Part shown: positions 20,139-28,635 of the stretch, one piece after another
How positions within the stretch are numbered: the stretch's first letter is position 1
Layout: every line of letters begins with the position of its first letter
DNA from: Cystobacter ferrugineus
GTDB taxonomy: Bacteria > Myxococcota > Myxococcia > Myxococcales > Myxococcaceae
Direction: 5' to 3'
DNA length: 64,000 nucleotides
Assembly: GCF_001887355.1 (NCBI RefSeq)
Contig: NZ_MPIN01000012.1
Location: forward strand, 61,121 to 125,120
Notes under the pieces: generated by a model
The model's input: the letters and a program-made list of their open reading frames with translations, nothing else
Told to the model about the DNA's origin: nothing
Database searches by the model: none
Program-made: the position numbers and the translations under genes

Positions 20139-23100
20139 CTAACCCTTCCACACCACGCGCTCGTCCTCCACCACGCAGCGGCCCTGGCTCGCGAGCAGCT
20201 CCAGGCCCCCCTGCAACACCGGCAGCACCGTGCGCGTGAGCCGCTGCACCCCGAAGAGCTTGCCCGTCGCGCGCAGCAGATCCTCCTGGCCGAGTGACAG
20301 CGCCTGGGACAGCACCCAGGCCGCCGCGTTGGCCACCTCCTCGGCGGGCAGTTGCGCCGCCTCGCGCTCCGGGTGCGCTCCGCGGAAGTCCGTGTAGCGC
20401 TCGGGACCGTTCGTTCCCGACCAGAGGAACTCGCCCCGTTCGATCACCGCCCCCCGCTTCGTCAGCTCCGCCACCTGCTCCTCGATGCGCTGGCGCACCC
20501 GGGGCGTCAGCTTCTGCAGCCCCCAGGCCTCCAAGAGCCGCCGCGCGAGCAGCTCCTCGTGCACCGGCCCCTCCTGCTCCAAGACGAGGTGGATCTGCTC
20601 GCGCAGGCGCGCGGCCGCCGTGGGCGCGAAGAAGTCCGTGCCCGCCTTCACCGACGGCAGCTTCGTGGGCACGTAGGGCCGCACGGCCCGGGACTCGTCC
20701 TGGAGCGCCGGCGGCTCGGGCGGCGCCTCCTCGGTGGGGGCCACCTCGGCCACCGGGGCCAGCGTGGCGGGAGGGGGCGCGGCGGGCTGGTTGCTCGCCT
20801 CCAGCGCGTCGCGCACCGCCGTCTCCAGTGCCTTCACCCGCGCCTCGCGGTTGGTGGCCCAGTCGGAGGACCACACGCGGTGCAGCCGCCAGCCGAGCCC
20901 CTGGAGCACCTCCGCGCGCAGCCTGTCCCGGTCCCGCGCGCTCGCCGCCGAGCGGTAGTGCGGCCCATCACACTCCACTCCCAGCACGTACTCGCCCGGC
21001 CGCTCGGGGTGCGCCACCGCGAGGTCCACCCGGTAGCCCCCGCTGCCCACGTCCGCGTGCACCGTGTGGCCGAGGCTCCGCAGCGCCTCGGCCACCTCGG
21101 CCTCCAGCGCGCCCTCGGGTTTGCGCTCGGCCGCATGGCCCACCGCGGCCGCCGTCTCCGCCGCCTTGCGCAGGAACTCGCGCAGGTGGCGCGCTCCCAC
21201 CGCCCCTGTGCGCGTGAGATCGATCTGGTCGTACGTCAGCGTGGAGAACACCCGCAGGCAGCAGCGCGCGCGGGTGATGGCCACGTTCAGCCGCCGCTCG
21301 CCACCCGCCCGGCTCAGCGGGCCGAAGTGCATGCGCAGCTTGCCCGTGTCGTCCTTCGCGTAGCAGATGCTGAAGAAGATCTCGTCCCGCTCGTCGCCCT
21401 GCACGTTCTCCAGGTTCTTCACGAACACCGGCTCGGCCGAGCTGAAGTGGGATTCGATTTCCGGGAAGCGCGCGCGCTCGGCGTCGAGCAGCTCCAGGAT
21501 GAGCTGCTGCTGCACCACGCTGAAGGTGACCACCCCGAAGGTGCGCTCGTGCGGCGCATGGCGGCGCAGCGTCTGGACCAGCTCGTCCACCAGCACCCGC
21601 GCCTCGCGGGGATTGATGGCGGCCGTCTTGCCACTCGTGCGCGACTGGTAGACGCCGTCGGGCACGGGGTGCCACTTGACGCCCAGGTCCTCCACGCGCG
21701 CCCGGGCGGCGGGGAACACGTGCAGGCGGCCCTCGTAGTACTGCCGGTTGCTGAAGTCGATGAGGCTGTCGTGGCGGCTGCGGTAGTGCCAGCCGAGCAT
21801 CTGTTGCGGCAACTGCTTGGCGAGCGCCTCCTCCAGGATGCTCTCCAGCTCCAGCACGTCGTTCTCGTCGGGGACGGCCTCGGTGTCCTCGCCGCGGGTG
21901 AAGAACGTGGTGGGCGGGAGCTGCTTCGAGTCGCCCACCACGATGACCTGATCGGCCCGGGCGATGGCGCCAATGGCGTCATGGGTGCCGATCTGCGACG
22001 CCTCGTCGAAGACGAGCAGATCGAAGCGCCGCCCGTCCGCCGGGAGGTACTGGGCGACGGACAGGGGGCTCATGAGGAAGCAGGGTTTGAGCCGCCGCGA
22101 GAGCTGGGGAATGGAGGCGAGCAGCTTGCGCAGCGCCATGTGCCGCGCCTTCTTGCGCAGCTCGCGGGCGAGGATGCCGGGCTCGGAGCTGTCGGCGGCG
22201 GCGGCGAGCCCCGTGGGCAGCTTCTGCTCCAGCGAGGCGATGACGTGCTGGCGGGACAACTGCACGTGCTCCCCGTCGAGCCGGCGGAAGCGCTCGATGC
22301 GCCCCGAGTGGGTGCCACCCTCGAAGTCGCGCAGCACGGGCTCCGCGTCGCGCAGCGCCCGCGTCCAGGCCGAGAGCACCGCGCGCTCGAAGGCACGCTC
22401 CAGGGAATCGGCGGGCAGGCCCTGGTCCTCCACCGCGTCCACGAACCGTCCATGGCCGAGCGACCGGAGCTTCTCGGCCTGGGCCTGGTACAGACACCAG
22501 GGCCGCAGGCCGCGCAGGCCCGCCTTCCACGTGTCCACCTGCTGGCGGAGCGACTCGCGGTGGCGGGGCGAGGTGAGGGGCTCCCAGGGGCGTGTCTGGA
22601 GCAGTCCGGCGAGGGACTCCTCGGCCTGGGCGAGCCTCCCCAGGGCGGTGCGCAGCGCCAGGGCCTGGGTGGCCAGCACCTCGCGGGACGTTGCGTCCGA
22701 GGGCAGTTGCACGCGCTTCACGCCGAGCGTCTCGCGCAGCGCGCGCACCTGGAGCACGCGCTGGCCGAGGGACTCGAGCGCCTCGGGGCTCTCCATGAGC
22801 TCGGGGGGCACGCCGTTCAGCACGCCCGAGAGCGAGCGGGCCTGGGCGGTGAGCACCGGCCGGCTCTTCACGACCTCGAGCGCGGTGGACAGGTCCTTTT
22901 CGATCTCCGGGTTGCCGGGCAGTCCACGCGTGGCGAGCGCCGCCAGTTGCTTGCGCGCGCTCCACAGGAAGAAGAGGGCGAAGAGGAAGAAGGCCCGGGC
23001 CCACTTGAGGAAGAGGGCGTGCAGGGAGGGCAGCTCCAGGGTGAACAGCTCGGGCTTCCACCGGGAGGCGAGCTGGCTCTCGCGCGACGACTGCTCGCGC

Positions 23101-25961
23101 AGGGCGAGGGCGTGCTCCTGGGTGCGCCGCGCCACCTCGGGCCAGGCGTCATCGAGCAGGGCCACGGCGGGCACGGGCCCGCTGGCGAGCACCTCCCCGA
23201 GCTCGAGCAGCGAACGCAGCGCCTGGGTGGAGGTGGGCACCTCCAGGGCCAGGGACGCGGCGAGCGGCGCGGCCGTCTTCTCCACGCCGTCGAGCGCGGC
23301 ACGGGCCTCGTCCAGGGCGCGCTCGAGCTGCTCCTCCAGCGCGTTGGACCAGGTGAGGCCGCGCACGGCGCCCCAGGGGTGCTCCCCGAGCGCCTGCACG
23401 GCGCGCAGTGTGCTGGCCAGGGACTCCACCTCGGCGCGGGCCTCGCGGAAGCGCGCCTCGGTCAGCTCCTGGGGGGCGGGCAGGGACAGGCGCACCTCGG
23501 GGGCATCGCGCAGGAAGAGCAGCCGGCTGGTGGCGCCATAGAGGCTCAGGCCGAGCGGCCAGGGGTGGTGCAGCGCGCGCACGTAGGCGTTGAGGTCCTC
23601 GCGCGTGGTGGTGAGCTCGCGCGAGCGCGCCTGCCAGGGCGGCTCGGGCGTGCGCCGGGTGCGCTCGTAGGCGCGGCCGAAGGAGGCGAGCACCTCCTTC
23701 TTGTTGCTCTTGTGGCTGTGCAGCTCCAGGCAGAAGTCGCCGAGTCCCACGTCCTCGAGGCGGCGGTGGACGACGTCCAGGGCGGCCATCTTCTCGGAGA
23801 CGAAGAGCACGCTCTTGCCCCGGGCGAGCGCGGCGGCGATGAGGTTGGTGATGGTCTGCGACTTGCCGGTGCCGGGAGGGCCCTGGAGGACGAAGGAGCG
23901 CCCCGAGAGCGCCGAGGCCACGGCGGCCATCTGCGTGGAGTCCGCGTTGACGACGCAGGGCAGCTCGGTGGCGGGCAGCTCGGCGTCGAGCTGCTCGGGG
24001 TGGAACTCGCGCCCCTGCACCGGCGGCGCCGAGGTGCCCGCGGCGGCGATGTGGCGCACGAGCGGGTTGGAGAGCAGGACGGACTCGTTGTCCTCCAGGT
24101 CCTTCCACATGAGGAACTTGGTGAAGGTGAAGAGGCCCACGTGCGCCTCGTCCAGCACCTCCCAGCCGGGCCGGCTCTGGATGGCCGAGCGCATGGCGCG
24201 CAGCATGCCCGCAACGTCCAGGCCCTTCTCGTCGGGCTCGAGCTGGGTGAGGAAGCTCGCGTCGAGGCCGAAGTCGCGCCGCAGCTTCTCCGCGAGCGTC
24301 ACGTTGCCCAGCGGCTCCTCGGGCAGGCGCGTGAGGCTCAGCCGCTGGCGGTCGCGGTCGAGCCGGAAGGCCACGGGGTAGAGCAGCAGCGGGGCGAGCC
24401 GCGGCGTCGGGTCCCCTTCCGCCAGCCAGCGCAGCATGCCGATGCCCAGGTAGAGCGTCTGGGCTCCACCTTCCTCCAGGTCCGTGCGCGAGGTGCGGTC
24501 CAGGTTGCGCGCGCGGTTCCACAGCTCGGCCTCGCGCAGGGGCGAGTGGAGCCGCCCCTTGCCCAGGTCCTCCAGGCGGCGCGCGGCGACTTCCTCCTCG
24601 GTGCCCCGGGCGCGCTGCAACTTCGCCGTGCGTCCGTCCCGGGGATCCTCCTCGGGGGCGGGCAGCAGCTCGTAGGAATCGCCGCTGGAGAACAGGTCCT
24701 CGAAGCTCGCGAGGTCCGGCACGTGCAGCGGCAGGGCGCCCTGGGTGTCGAGCCGGAAGTTGAGCAGCTTGTTGCGCAGGGTGAGGTCGAGCAGCTTCTC
24801 CTTCCACTTGCTGAAGCGCGAGACGACCTGGGCGGAGGCGGGCTTGTCCTCGGTGGTGGGCGGAGTGGTGGCGGCGCGCTCGAGCAGGGTGCGGATGCGG
24901 GCCTCCCCGGGGGAGGCCGCGAGCTGGGGAGTGGGGGTCTCCACGGCGCGCAGGGGCAGGGGCCGGTAGCGGTCCAGCCGGAGTACCCGCACGTCGAGCG
25001 CGGCGGTGAAGCGCGCGTCGTCCTGGAGGTGCTCCTTGGCCACGGTGATGGCCTGGTCGAGCATGGGCCGGCTCGTGTCCACGGCCGTGGAGGAGTCGAA
25101 GGGCAGCAGGTGGCCGAGCGCGATGAGGTTGCGCAGGCGCGCGGCATCCTCGACGAGTCCCTCGGGGAAGCGCTCGTCGATGAGCCACACCGCCGGAAAG
25201 GCATGGCCCTCGATGAGGACGAGCAGCGGGTGCAGGCCCATGGCCTCCAGGGCCGAGGCGAAGAAGAGCGTCAGGTCCAGGCAGCACCCCGCGCGCTCGT
25301 GCAGGAGCTGATCCGGCAGGCGCACCTTCTGGCCCCGCTCCTCGAAGCTCGGGGGGCTCTCCCGGTAGCCGAGTCCCAGGGCCTGCACCGCCTCGTAGAG
25401 GGCCGCCACCTGGGTGTGCACGTGCAGCGGCTCCCGCTTCTGGTAGCCACACAGGGCCCCGTCACCCAGTGCCTGCTCCAGGAGCCGCCGCACGTCGTGG
25501 AGCAGCTCGGGGATGACGGGGTGGTTGGGCGTGACGAAGGTGGCCAGCAGCCCCAGCGGCGCGCGCGCCCCGGGCCAGTGGTTGTAGGGCAGCACCTCCA
25601 CGTCCGAGGCGCCCTCGGCGAGCGTCGTGTCCTCCCGGCGCAGCGTCCAGCGCAGTTGGGCGCGCTCGGTCTCGAGGACGGAGCGCAGCCGCCCCGGGGG
25701 CAGGCGTGGGTCCACCACCCCGAGGTTCGTTTCCTCTCCCGCAGGCAGCGGAGGGACGGGCACCCGGAGGGGCTCGCCCAGGTCCGGCTCCAGCCGCACC
25801 TCGAGCACGGTGGGCCCGAGCGCCGTGTCACTCGTGTTGCGCAGGAGCACGTCCCGGATGAGGGGCACGCCGCTCTGCTCCATGGCGAAGGTGAGCGTGG
25901 GCGCGGTGAGCAGTTCGACCTGGACCGGGGACGGCGTCGGGGCGGGTGCGGAAGTCGACAT
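20139..25961 (-). CDS. DUF4011-helicase-nuclease-DUF3320 protein (Hhe-like defence candidate)
   Basis: 1940-residue multidomain protein. Residues 1-150 are beta-rich. A transglutaminase-like region at about 210-265 has Cys226/Cys227, His253 and Asp262 in a papain-like order. DUF4011 begins with RFSKWKEKLLDLTLRNKLLN at about 382. A split superfamily-1 helicase follows: Walker A GPPGTGKS at 694-701, a long helical insert, and motif II DEAS at 1319-1322, with GDSKQLPP, GWHYRSRH and NVAITRAR. A Vsr/PD-(D/E)xK-like nuclease domain is near 1600-1720 (Asp1646, then VLGVECDG with Glu1663). DUF3320 is at about 1775-1865. This order is that of the single-gene defence family reported as Hhe. Length is full and no frame is broken. 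It has no obvious operon partners of defence type, so the role is inferred from domain order. Confidence 0.85.
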   Translation of the reverse strand: MSTSAPAPTPSPVQVELLTAPTLTFAMEQSGVPLIRDVLLRNTSDTALGPTVLEVRLEPDLGEPLRVPVPPLPAGEETNLGVVDPRLPPGRLRSVLETERAQLRWTLRREDTTLAEGASDVEVLPYNHWPGARAPLGLLATFVTPNHPVIPELLHDVRRLLEQALGDGALCGYQKREPLHVHTQVAALYEAVQALGLGYRESPPSFEERGQKVRLPDQLLHERAGCCLDLTLFFASALEAMGLHPLLVLIEGHAFPAVWLIDERFPEGLVEDAARLRNLIALGHLLPFDSSTAVDTSRPMLDQAITVAKEHLQDDARFTAALDVRVLRLDRYRPLPLRAVETPTPQLAASPGEARIRTLLERAATTPPTTEDKPASAQVVSRFSKWKEKLLDLTLRNKLLNFRLDTQGALPLHVPDLASFEDLFSSGDSYELLPAPEEDPRDGRTAKLQRARGTEEEVAARRLEDLGKGRLHSPLREAELWNRARNLDRTSRTDLEEGGAQTLYLGIGMLRWLAEGDPTPRLAPLLLYPVAFRLDRDRQRLSLTRLPEEPLGNVTLAEKLRRDFGLDASFLTQLEPDEKGLDVAGMLRAMRSAIQSRPGWEVLDEAHVGLFTFTKFLMWKDLEDNESVLLSNPLVRHIAAAGTSAPPVQGREFHPEQLDAELPATELPCVVNADSTQMAAVASALSGRSFVLQGPPGTGKSQTITNLIAAALARGKSVLFVSEKMAALDVVHRRLEDVGLGDFCLELHSHKSNKKEVLASFGRAYERTRRTPEPPWQARSRELTTTREDLNAYVRALHHPWPLGLSLYGATSRLLFLRDAPEVRLSLPAPQELTEARFREARAEVESLASTLRAVQALGEHPWGAVRGLTWSNALEEQLERALDEARAALDGVEKTAAPLAASLALEVPTSTQALRSLLELGEVLASGPVPAVALLDDAWPEVARRTQEHALALREQSSRESQLASRWKPELFTLELPSLHALFLKWARAFFLFALFFLWSARKQLAALATRGLPGNPEIEKDLSTALEVVKSRPVLTAQARSLSGVLNGVPPELMESPEALESLGQRVLQVRALRETLGVKRVQLPSDATSREVLATQALALRTALGRLAQAEESLAGLLQTRPWEPLTSPRHRESLRQQVDTWKAGLRGLRPWCLYQAQAEKLRSLGHGRFVDAVEDQGLPADSLERAFERAVLSAWTRALRDAEPVLRDFEGGTHSGRIERFRRLDGEHVQLSRQHVIASLEQKLPTGLAAAADSSEPGILARELRKKARHMALRKLLASIPQLSRRLKPCFLMSPLSVAQYLPADGRRFDLLVFDEASQIGTHDAIGAIARADQVIVVGDSKQLPPTTFFTRGEDTEAVPDENDVLELESILEEALAKQLPQQMLGWHYRSRHDSLIDFSNRQYYEGRLHVFPAARARVEDLGVKWHPVPDGVYQSRTSGKTAAINPREARVLVDELVQTLRRHAPHERTFGVVTFSVVQQQLILELLDAERARFPEIESHFSSAEPVFVKNLENVQGDERDEIFFSICYAKDDTGKLRMHFGPLSRAGGERRLNVAITRARCCLRVFSTLTYDQIDLTRTGAVGARHLREFLRKAAETAAAVGHAAERKPEGALEAEVAEALRSLGHTVHADVGSGGYRVDLAVAHPERPGEYVLGVECDGPHYRSAASARDRDRLRAEVLQGLGWRLHRVWSSDWATNREARVKALETAVRDALEASNQPAAPPPATLAPVAEVAPTEEAPPEPPALQDESRAVRPYVPTKLPSVKAGTDFFAPTAAARLREQIHLVLEQEGPVHEELLARRLLEAWGLQKLTPRVRQRIEEQVAELTKRGAVIERGEFLWSGTNGPERYTDFRGAHPEREAAQLPAEEVANAAAWVLSQALSLGQEDLLRATGKLFGVQRLTRTVLPVLQGGLELLASQGRCVVEDERVVWKG

Positions 25962-26014
25962 GTGGGGAGATCATGCCATGACGGCGTCAGCCGTCACGCG
26001 GCTCCCCCTGGGAC

Positions 26015-27100
26015 TCAGCGTCCGTCCAAGAGCCCCATCCGGTCCTTGAGACGCAGCACCCGCCGCACCGCCGCGTCCAGGCGTCCGAGCCGCTCGGGGT
26101 CCGTCCCCACCAGCTCCGTGAGGATGCCGAAGTAATCCAGGCCGCCGGACCAGTCGGGGGGCTCGGTGGTGAGGATGAGATCGTTGCCCGCGAGGAAGGC
26201 CCGCCGTACCACCTCCTCGCGGGTGGTGCCCAGGTGCGTGGCCAGGGCCTGGATGGCCACGTCGTCGGTCACCGAGAGGCCTCCCCCCTCGTGGGCCAGC
26301 GAGACGAGCGAGGGCTCGAGGATGGCGGGGGCCGGGCCGAACGCCGTGTAGACGATGTTGGACATCATCACCCCGCCGAGGAACTGGTCCGCGGCGCGGA
26401 ACGCCGAGGCCTCACGGCGCACGCGCTCCTGGCTCCAGTCAGCGAGGGCGTGCACATGGTCCGAGTCCGCGTCGAGGTCCCCATAGCCCGGGAAGTGCTT
26501 GCCGATGGAGACCACGCCCGCGCGGGAGAGACCGCGGGCGAAGGCGGTGGCCTTGCGCTGGACGACCTCGGACTCGCCGGAGAAGGCGCGCCCGTTGCGG
26601 AACATGTGCCCGGAGGGGGCCACGTCGAACACGGGGGCCAGGTTCATGTTGAGGCCCACCTGCCGCATGGCCTCGCCCACGCGGCGGCCCCAGTCTTCCA
26701 CCTGGGCATCCTCCAGGGAGGCCAGGTCCCGGGCGAGGGGAAGCTCCTTGAGCGCGGCGTGCCGGGAGAGCCGGTTGAAGCCGCCCCCCTCGATGTCCAC
26801 GGCGAAGAAGGGGGGCACGCGGGCGCGCTCCCGGGACGAGCGGATGCGCTCCTTGGCCGCGTCGGGCTTGCGCAGGGTGCCGCCCACGAACAGCACGCCA
26901 CCCACCTCGACGGGGGTGTCCTTGCCCACCTGGGGGTAGGCGAGGAGCAACTGCCCCACCTTGTCCCGGAGCGACAGGGAGCGCAGCACGCGCTCCACGC
27001 GAGCCTCATCGGGCGCGCGCTCGGAGAAGGGGAGGGGGCGAGGGGGCGTGGCTCCGGTGGCCAGGAGCAGGGTCAGCAGGAAGGCCGGGACGGCGGGCAT
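26015..27100 (-). CDS. glycoside hydrolase family 3 enzyme (beta-N-acetylhexosaminidase-like), exported
   Basis: 361-residue GH3 protein of NagZ type, a family that trims N-acetylglucosamine from muropeptides or chitin fragments. A signal peptide at residues 1-17 suggests an extracytoplasmic enzyme, whereas NagZ of enteric bacteria is cytoplasmic. KHFPGYG is at 201-207, and the nucleophile Asp279 lies in VTDD. In typical members the loop reads KHFPGHG with a DSH motif whose His is the acid/base. Here the loop reads ADSDHVH, so the His is shifted by one position and the second His of KHFPGHG is Tyr. Activity may be altered. The VOC gene lies downstream on the same strand. Confidence 0.85.
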   Translation of the reverse strand: MPAVPAFLLTLLLATGATPPRPLPFSERAPDEARVERVLRSLSLRDKVGQLLLAYPQVGKDTPVEVGGVLFVGGTLRKPDAAKERIRSSRERARVPPFFAVDIEGGGFNRLSRHAALKELPLARDLASLEDAQVEDWGRRVGEAMRQVGLNMNLAPVFDVAPSGHMFRNGRAFSGESEVVQRKATAFARGLSRAGVVSIGKHFPGYGDLDADSDHVHALADWSQERVRREASAFRAADQFLGGVMMSNIVYTAFGPAPAILEPSLVSLAHEGGGLSVTDDVAIQALATHLGTTREEVVRRAFLAGNDLILTTEPPDWSGGLDYFGILTELVGTDPERLGRLDAAVRRVLRLKDRMGLLDGR

Positions 27101-27172
27101 CGGGAACGGGGATAGTCCAGGAGAGCGGGTCCGGGCAATCCAGGGCGAGGCGGGGCCTGGATGGGTGCTCGC

Positions 27173-27583
27173 TCAGGGGTCGGCGAGCGCGTCATAGCCC
27201 CGGCCGTGGAACTCCAGGAGACAGAAGCCATGGCCGAAGGGGTCCGCGAGGTTGGCCATGCGGCCCCAGGGGAACGTCTGGATGCCGGTGTCGAGAGTGG
27301 CTCCGGCGGCCTGGGCGCGGAGCACGGCGGCGTCGAGGTCGGTGACGGTGAAGTCCAGGTGGACGGGGGTCCAGTGGCGGCGGTAGTCGCGCGTGGAGGA
27401 CGCGCCCGGGTAGGGCGGGCTTCCGGGGGACCTGGCGAGCAGGTCGATGGGGGAGGAGGCCCCGAGCAGCTCGACCCAGTCGGAGCCCCGGCGGCGGCCC
27501 GGCGTCAGACCCAGGGCCTGGGTGTAGAAGGCGAGGGCCCGGTCGAGATCGTCGACATCGATGCAGACACGCAGTTGGAGCAT
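27173..27583 (-). CDS. VOC (glyoxalase/bleomycin-resistance fold) family protein
   Basis: 136-residue single-domain VOC protein starting MLQLRVCIDVDDLDRALAFY. It has the paired beta-alpha-beta-beta-beta modules of the family: first module to about residue 60, second from HLDFTVTDLDAAVLRAQAAG to DPFGHGFCLLEF. Such proteins bind a metal through His/Glu residues; candidates are His near 71 and Glu near 124. Substrate unknown. The internal ATG at 27583 was preferred to one at 27724, since the 47 extra residues are low-complexity and outside the fold. It lies 72 bp after the GH3 gene. Confidence 0.85.
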   Translation of the reverse strand: MLQLRVCIDVDDLDRALAFYTQALGLTPGRRRGSDWVELLGASSPIDLLARSPGSPPYPGASSTRDYRRHWTPVHLDFTVTDLDAAVLRAQAAGATLDTGIQTFPWGRMANLADPFGHGFCLLEFHGRGYDALADP

Positions 27584-27981
27584 GGTCGTGGACGGGGAGG
27601 GTGCACCGCCTTCGGGGCGTGAGCAATGAAGATCCAGCGCCTCAATGCTCTCCTTCTCATTCGATACAAGAGTCGTGTCTGTCGTTGGCCCCGCGCTCAT
27701 GGTGTTGGTTGCACCCGAGCCCATCCAGGCTTGTTGTCAATTCCATTGACAGCACCGTGGGAGGTGCGCCGTTCCTGGTTGAATGGATGTATCCCTGTTG
27801 TGCTTTCTTTCCCCGGAGTGCGTCCCGGTTTCATGAATTGACGTGTTTGCCTCGGGTCCGTGGCCACTCTCGGTAGGCGGTCATTGCCTGTTTTCCTTTG
27901 CACCATCTACTGTCACTCGATTTCTTTACTTGAGCCCAACACTGACAGTGTGCTTATGTTGAGGAAGCGAGGTCACCCCAC
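27584..27981. other. divergent intergenic region
   Basis: About 400 bp between the divergent VOC gene and the exported protein at 27982, clearly more A/T-rich than the genes. It holds a perfect palindrome at 27939-27951 (listed separately). TTGACA at 27747 has no matching -10 at normal spacing. No gene seen. Confidence 0.45.
27930..27958 (+). promoter_or_regulatory. possible promoter with embedded palindromic operator
   Basis: TTGAGC (27930-27935) and CTTATG (27953-27958) are separated by 17 bp and could be a weak -35/-10 pair for the gene starting at 27982. Between them lies the perfect palindrome ACACTG-A-CAGTGT (27939-27951), a plausible repressor site. The -10 match is poor, so the promoter call is tentative; the palindrome is certain. 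Confidence 0.35.
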
Positions 27982-28563
27982 ATGCGCCACTCCGTCTGGA
28001 AGTCCTTTCTGGTTGGATTTCCATGTCTTGCCTTGGTCGTGCTGCCCCCCGCGGTAGGACACGCGGAGGACGATGACAGAATCTGGGACGCGGTTCTCGA
28101 GATCAGCCAGCTCTACAAGAAAATCGAGTATGAGCAGGCTTTCGCCATGATCCAGAGCGCGCGGCGGCTGCCCCGGGGGGTGGATGGCGAGGTGACGCTG
28201 TCGCTGTATGAGGGCGTCCTCTTGTGTGAGATGGGTCTCCTGGCGCCTTCACGGGCGGCGTTCCGTGAAGCGCTCTTGATGCGGCCCGACGCGGAGCTTC
28301 CCGAGGACGTTGCCTCCAAGGTTGATCTCTTCTTCGAGGCCATCCGGCTGGAGGTCGCTACTCCGGCTCCCAGCGCACCGGCTCCATCGGAAGAGTTGCT
28401 CGCGGAAGAGGAGGAGGGCGAAGAGGAGGAGGACGAGGAGACCAAGGCGGCGGACGTCTCGGATGAGAGGACGGTTCAGGCCGCGCCGGAGACTCAGGCC
28501 CCCTCCTCCGTGGAGCCCGCTGCGCCGCCGGTGTCCGGTTCCCAGGTGACCGGCTCTCCATAG
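27982..28563 (+). CDS. exported protein with helical repeat and acidic tail
   Basis: 193-residue protein. A signal peptide ends near residue 28 (VGHAEDDD), and GAGGT lies seven bases before the ATG. The middle (about 35-125) is helical and TPR-like: EYEQAFAMIQSARRLP, then YEGVLLCEMGLLAPSRAAFREALLMRP. The C-terminal third is low-complexity, first very acidic (a Glu-rich run at about 130-155) then Pro/Ala/Ser-rich. It is probably periplasmic or surface-located and may pair with the neighbouring kinase, but the genes are convergent and no function is known. Confidence 0.75.
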   Translation: MRHSVWKSFLVGFPCLALVVLPPAVGHAEDDDRIWDAVLEISQLYKKIEYEQAFAMIQSARRLPRGVDGEVTLSLYEGVLLCEMGLLAPSRAAFREALLMRPDAELPEDVASKVDLFFEAIRLEVATPAPSAPAPSEELLAEEEEGEEEEDEETKAADVSDERTVQAAPETQAPSSVEPAAPPVSGSQVTGSP

Positions 28564-28635
28564 CCCAGGCGGGAGCGGACCTCCGCGTCGCGAGACGGAT
28601 GTGCTCCTCGAGGAGGAACGTGCCTCCTGGGCGGC

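Noticed and set aside
20352-26135. 1927-codon open frame on the + strand opposite the helicase gene
   Set aside because: High-GC DNA keeps the antisense frame open; its product is His/Arg/Gly/Val-rich without any domain, while the minus frame has complete helicase motifs.
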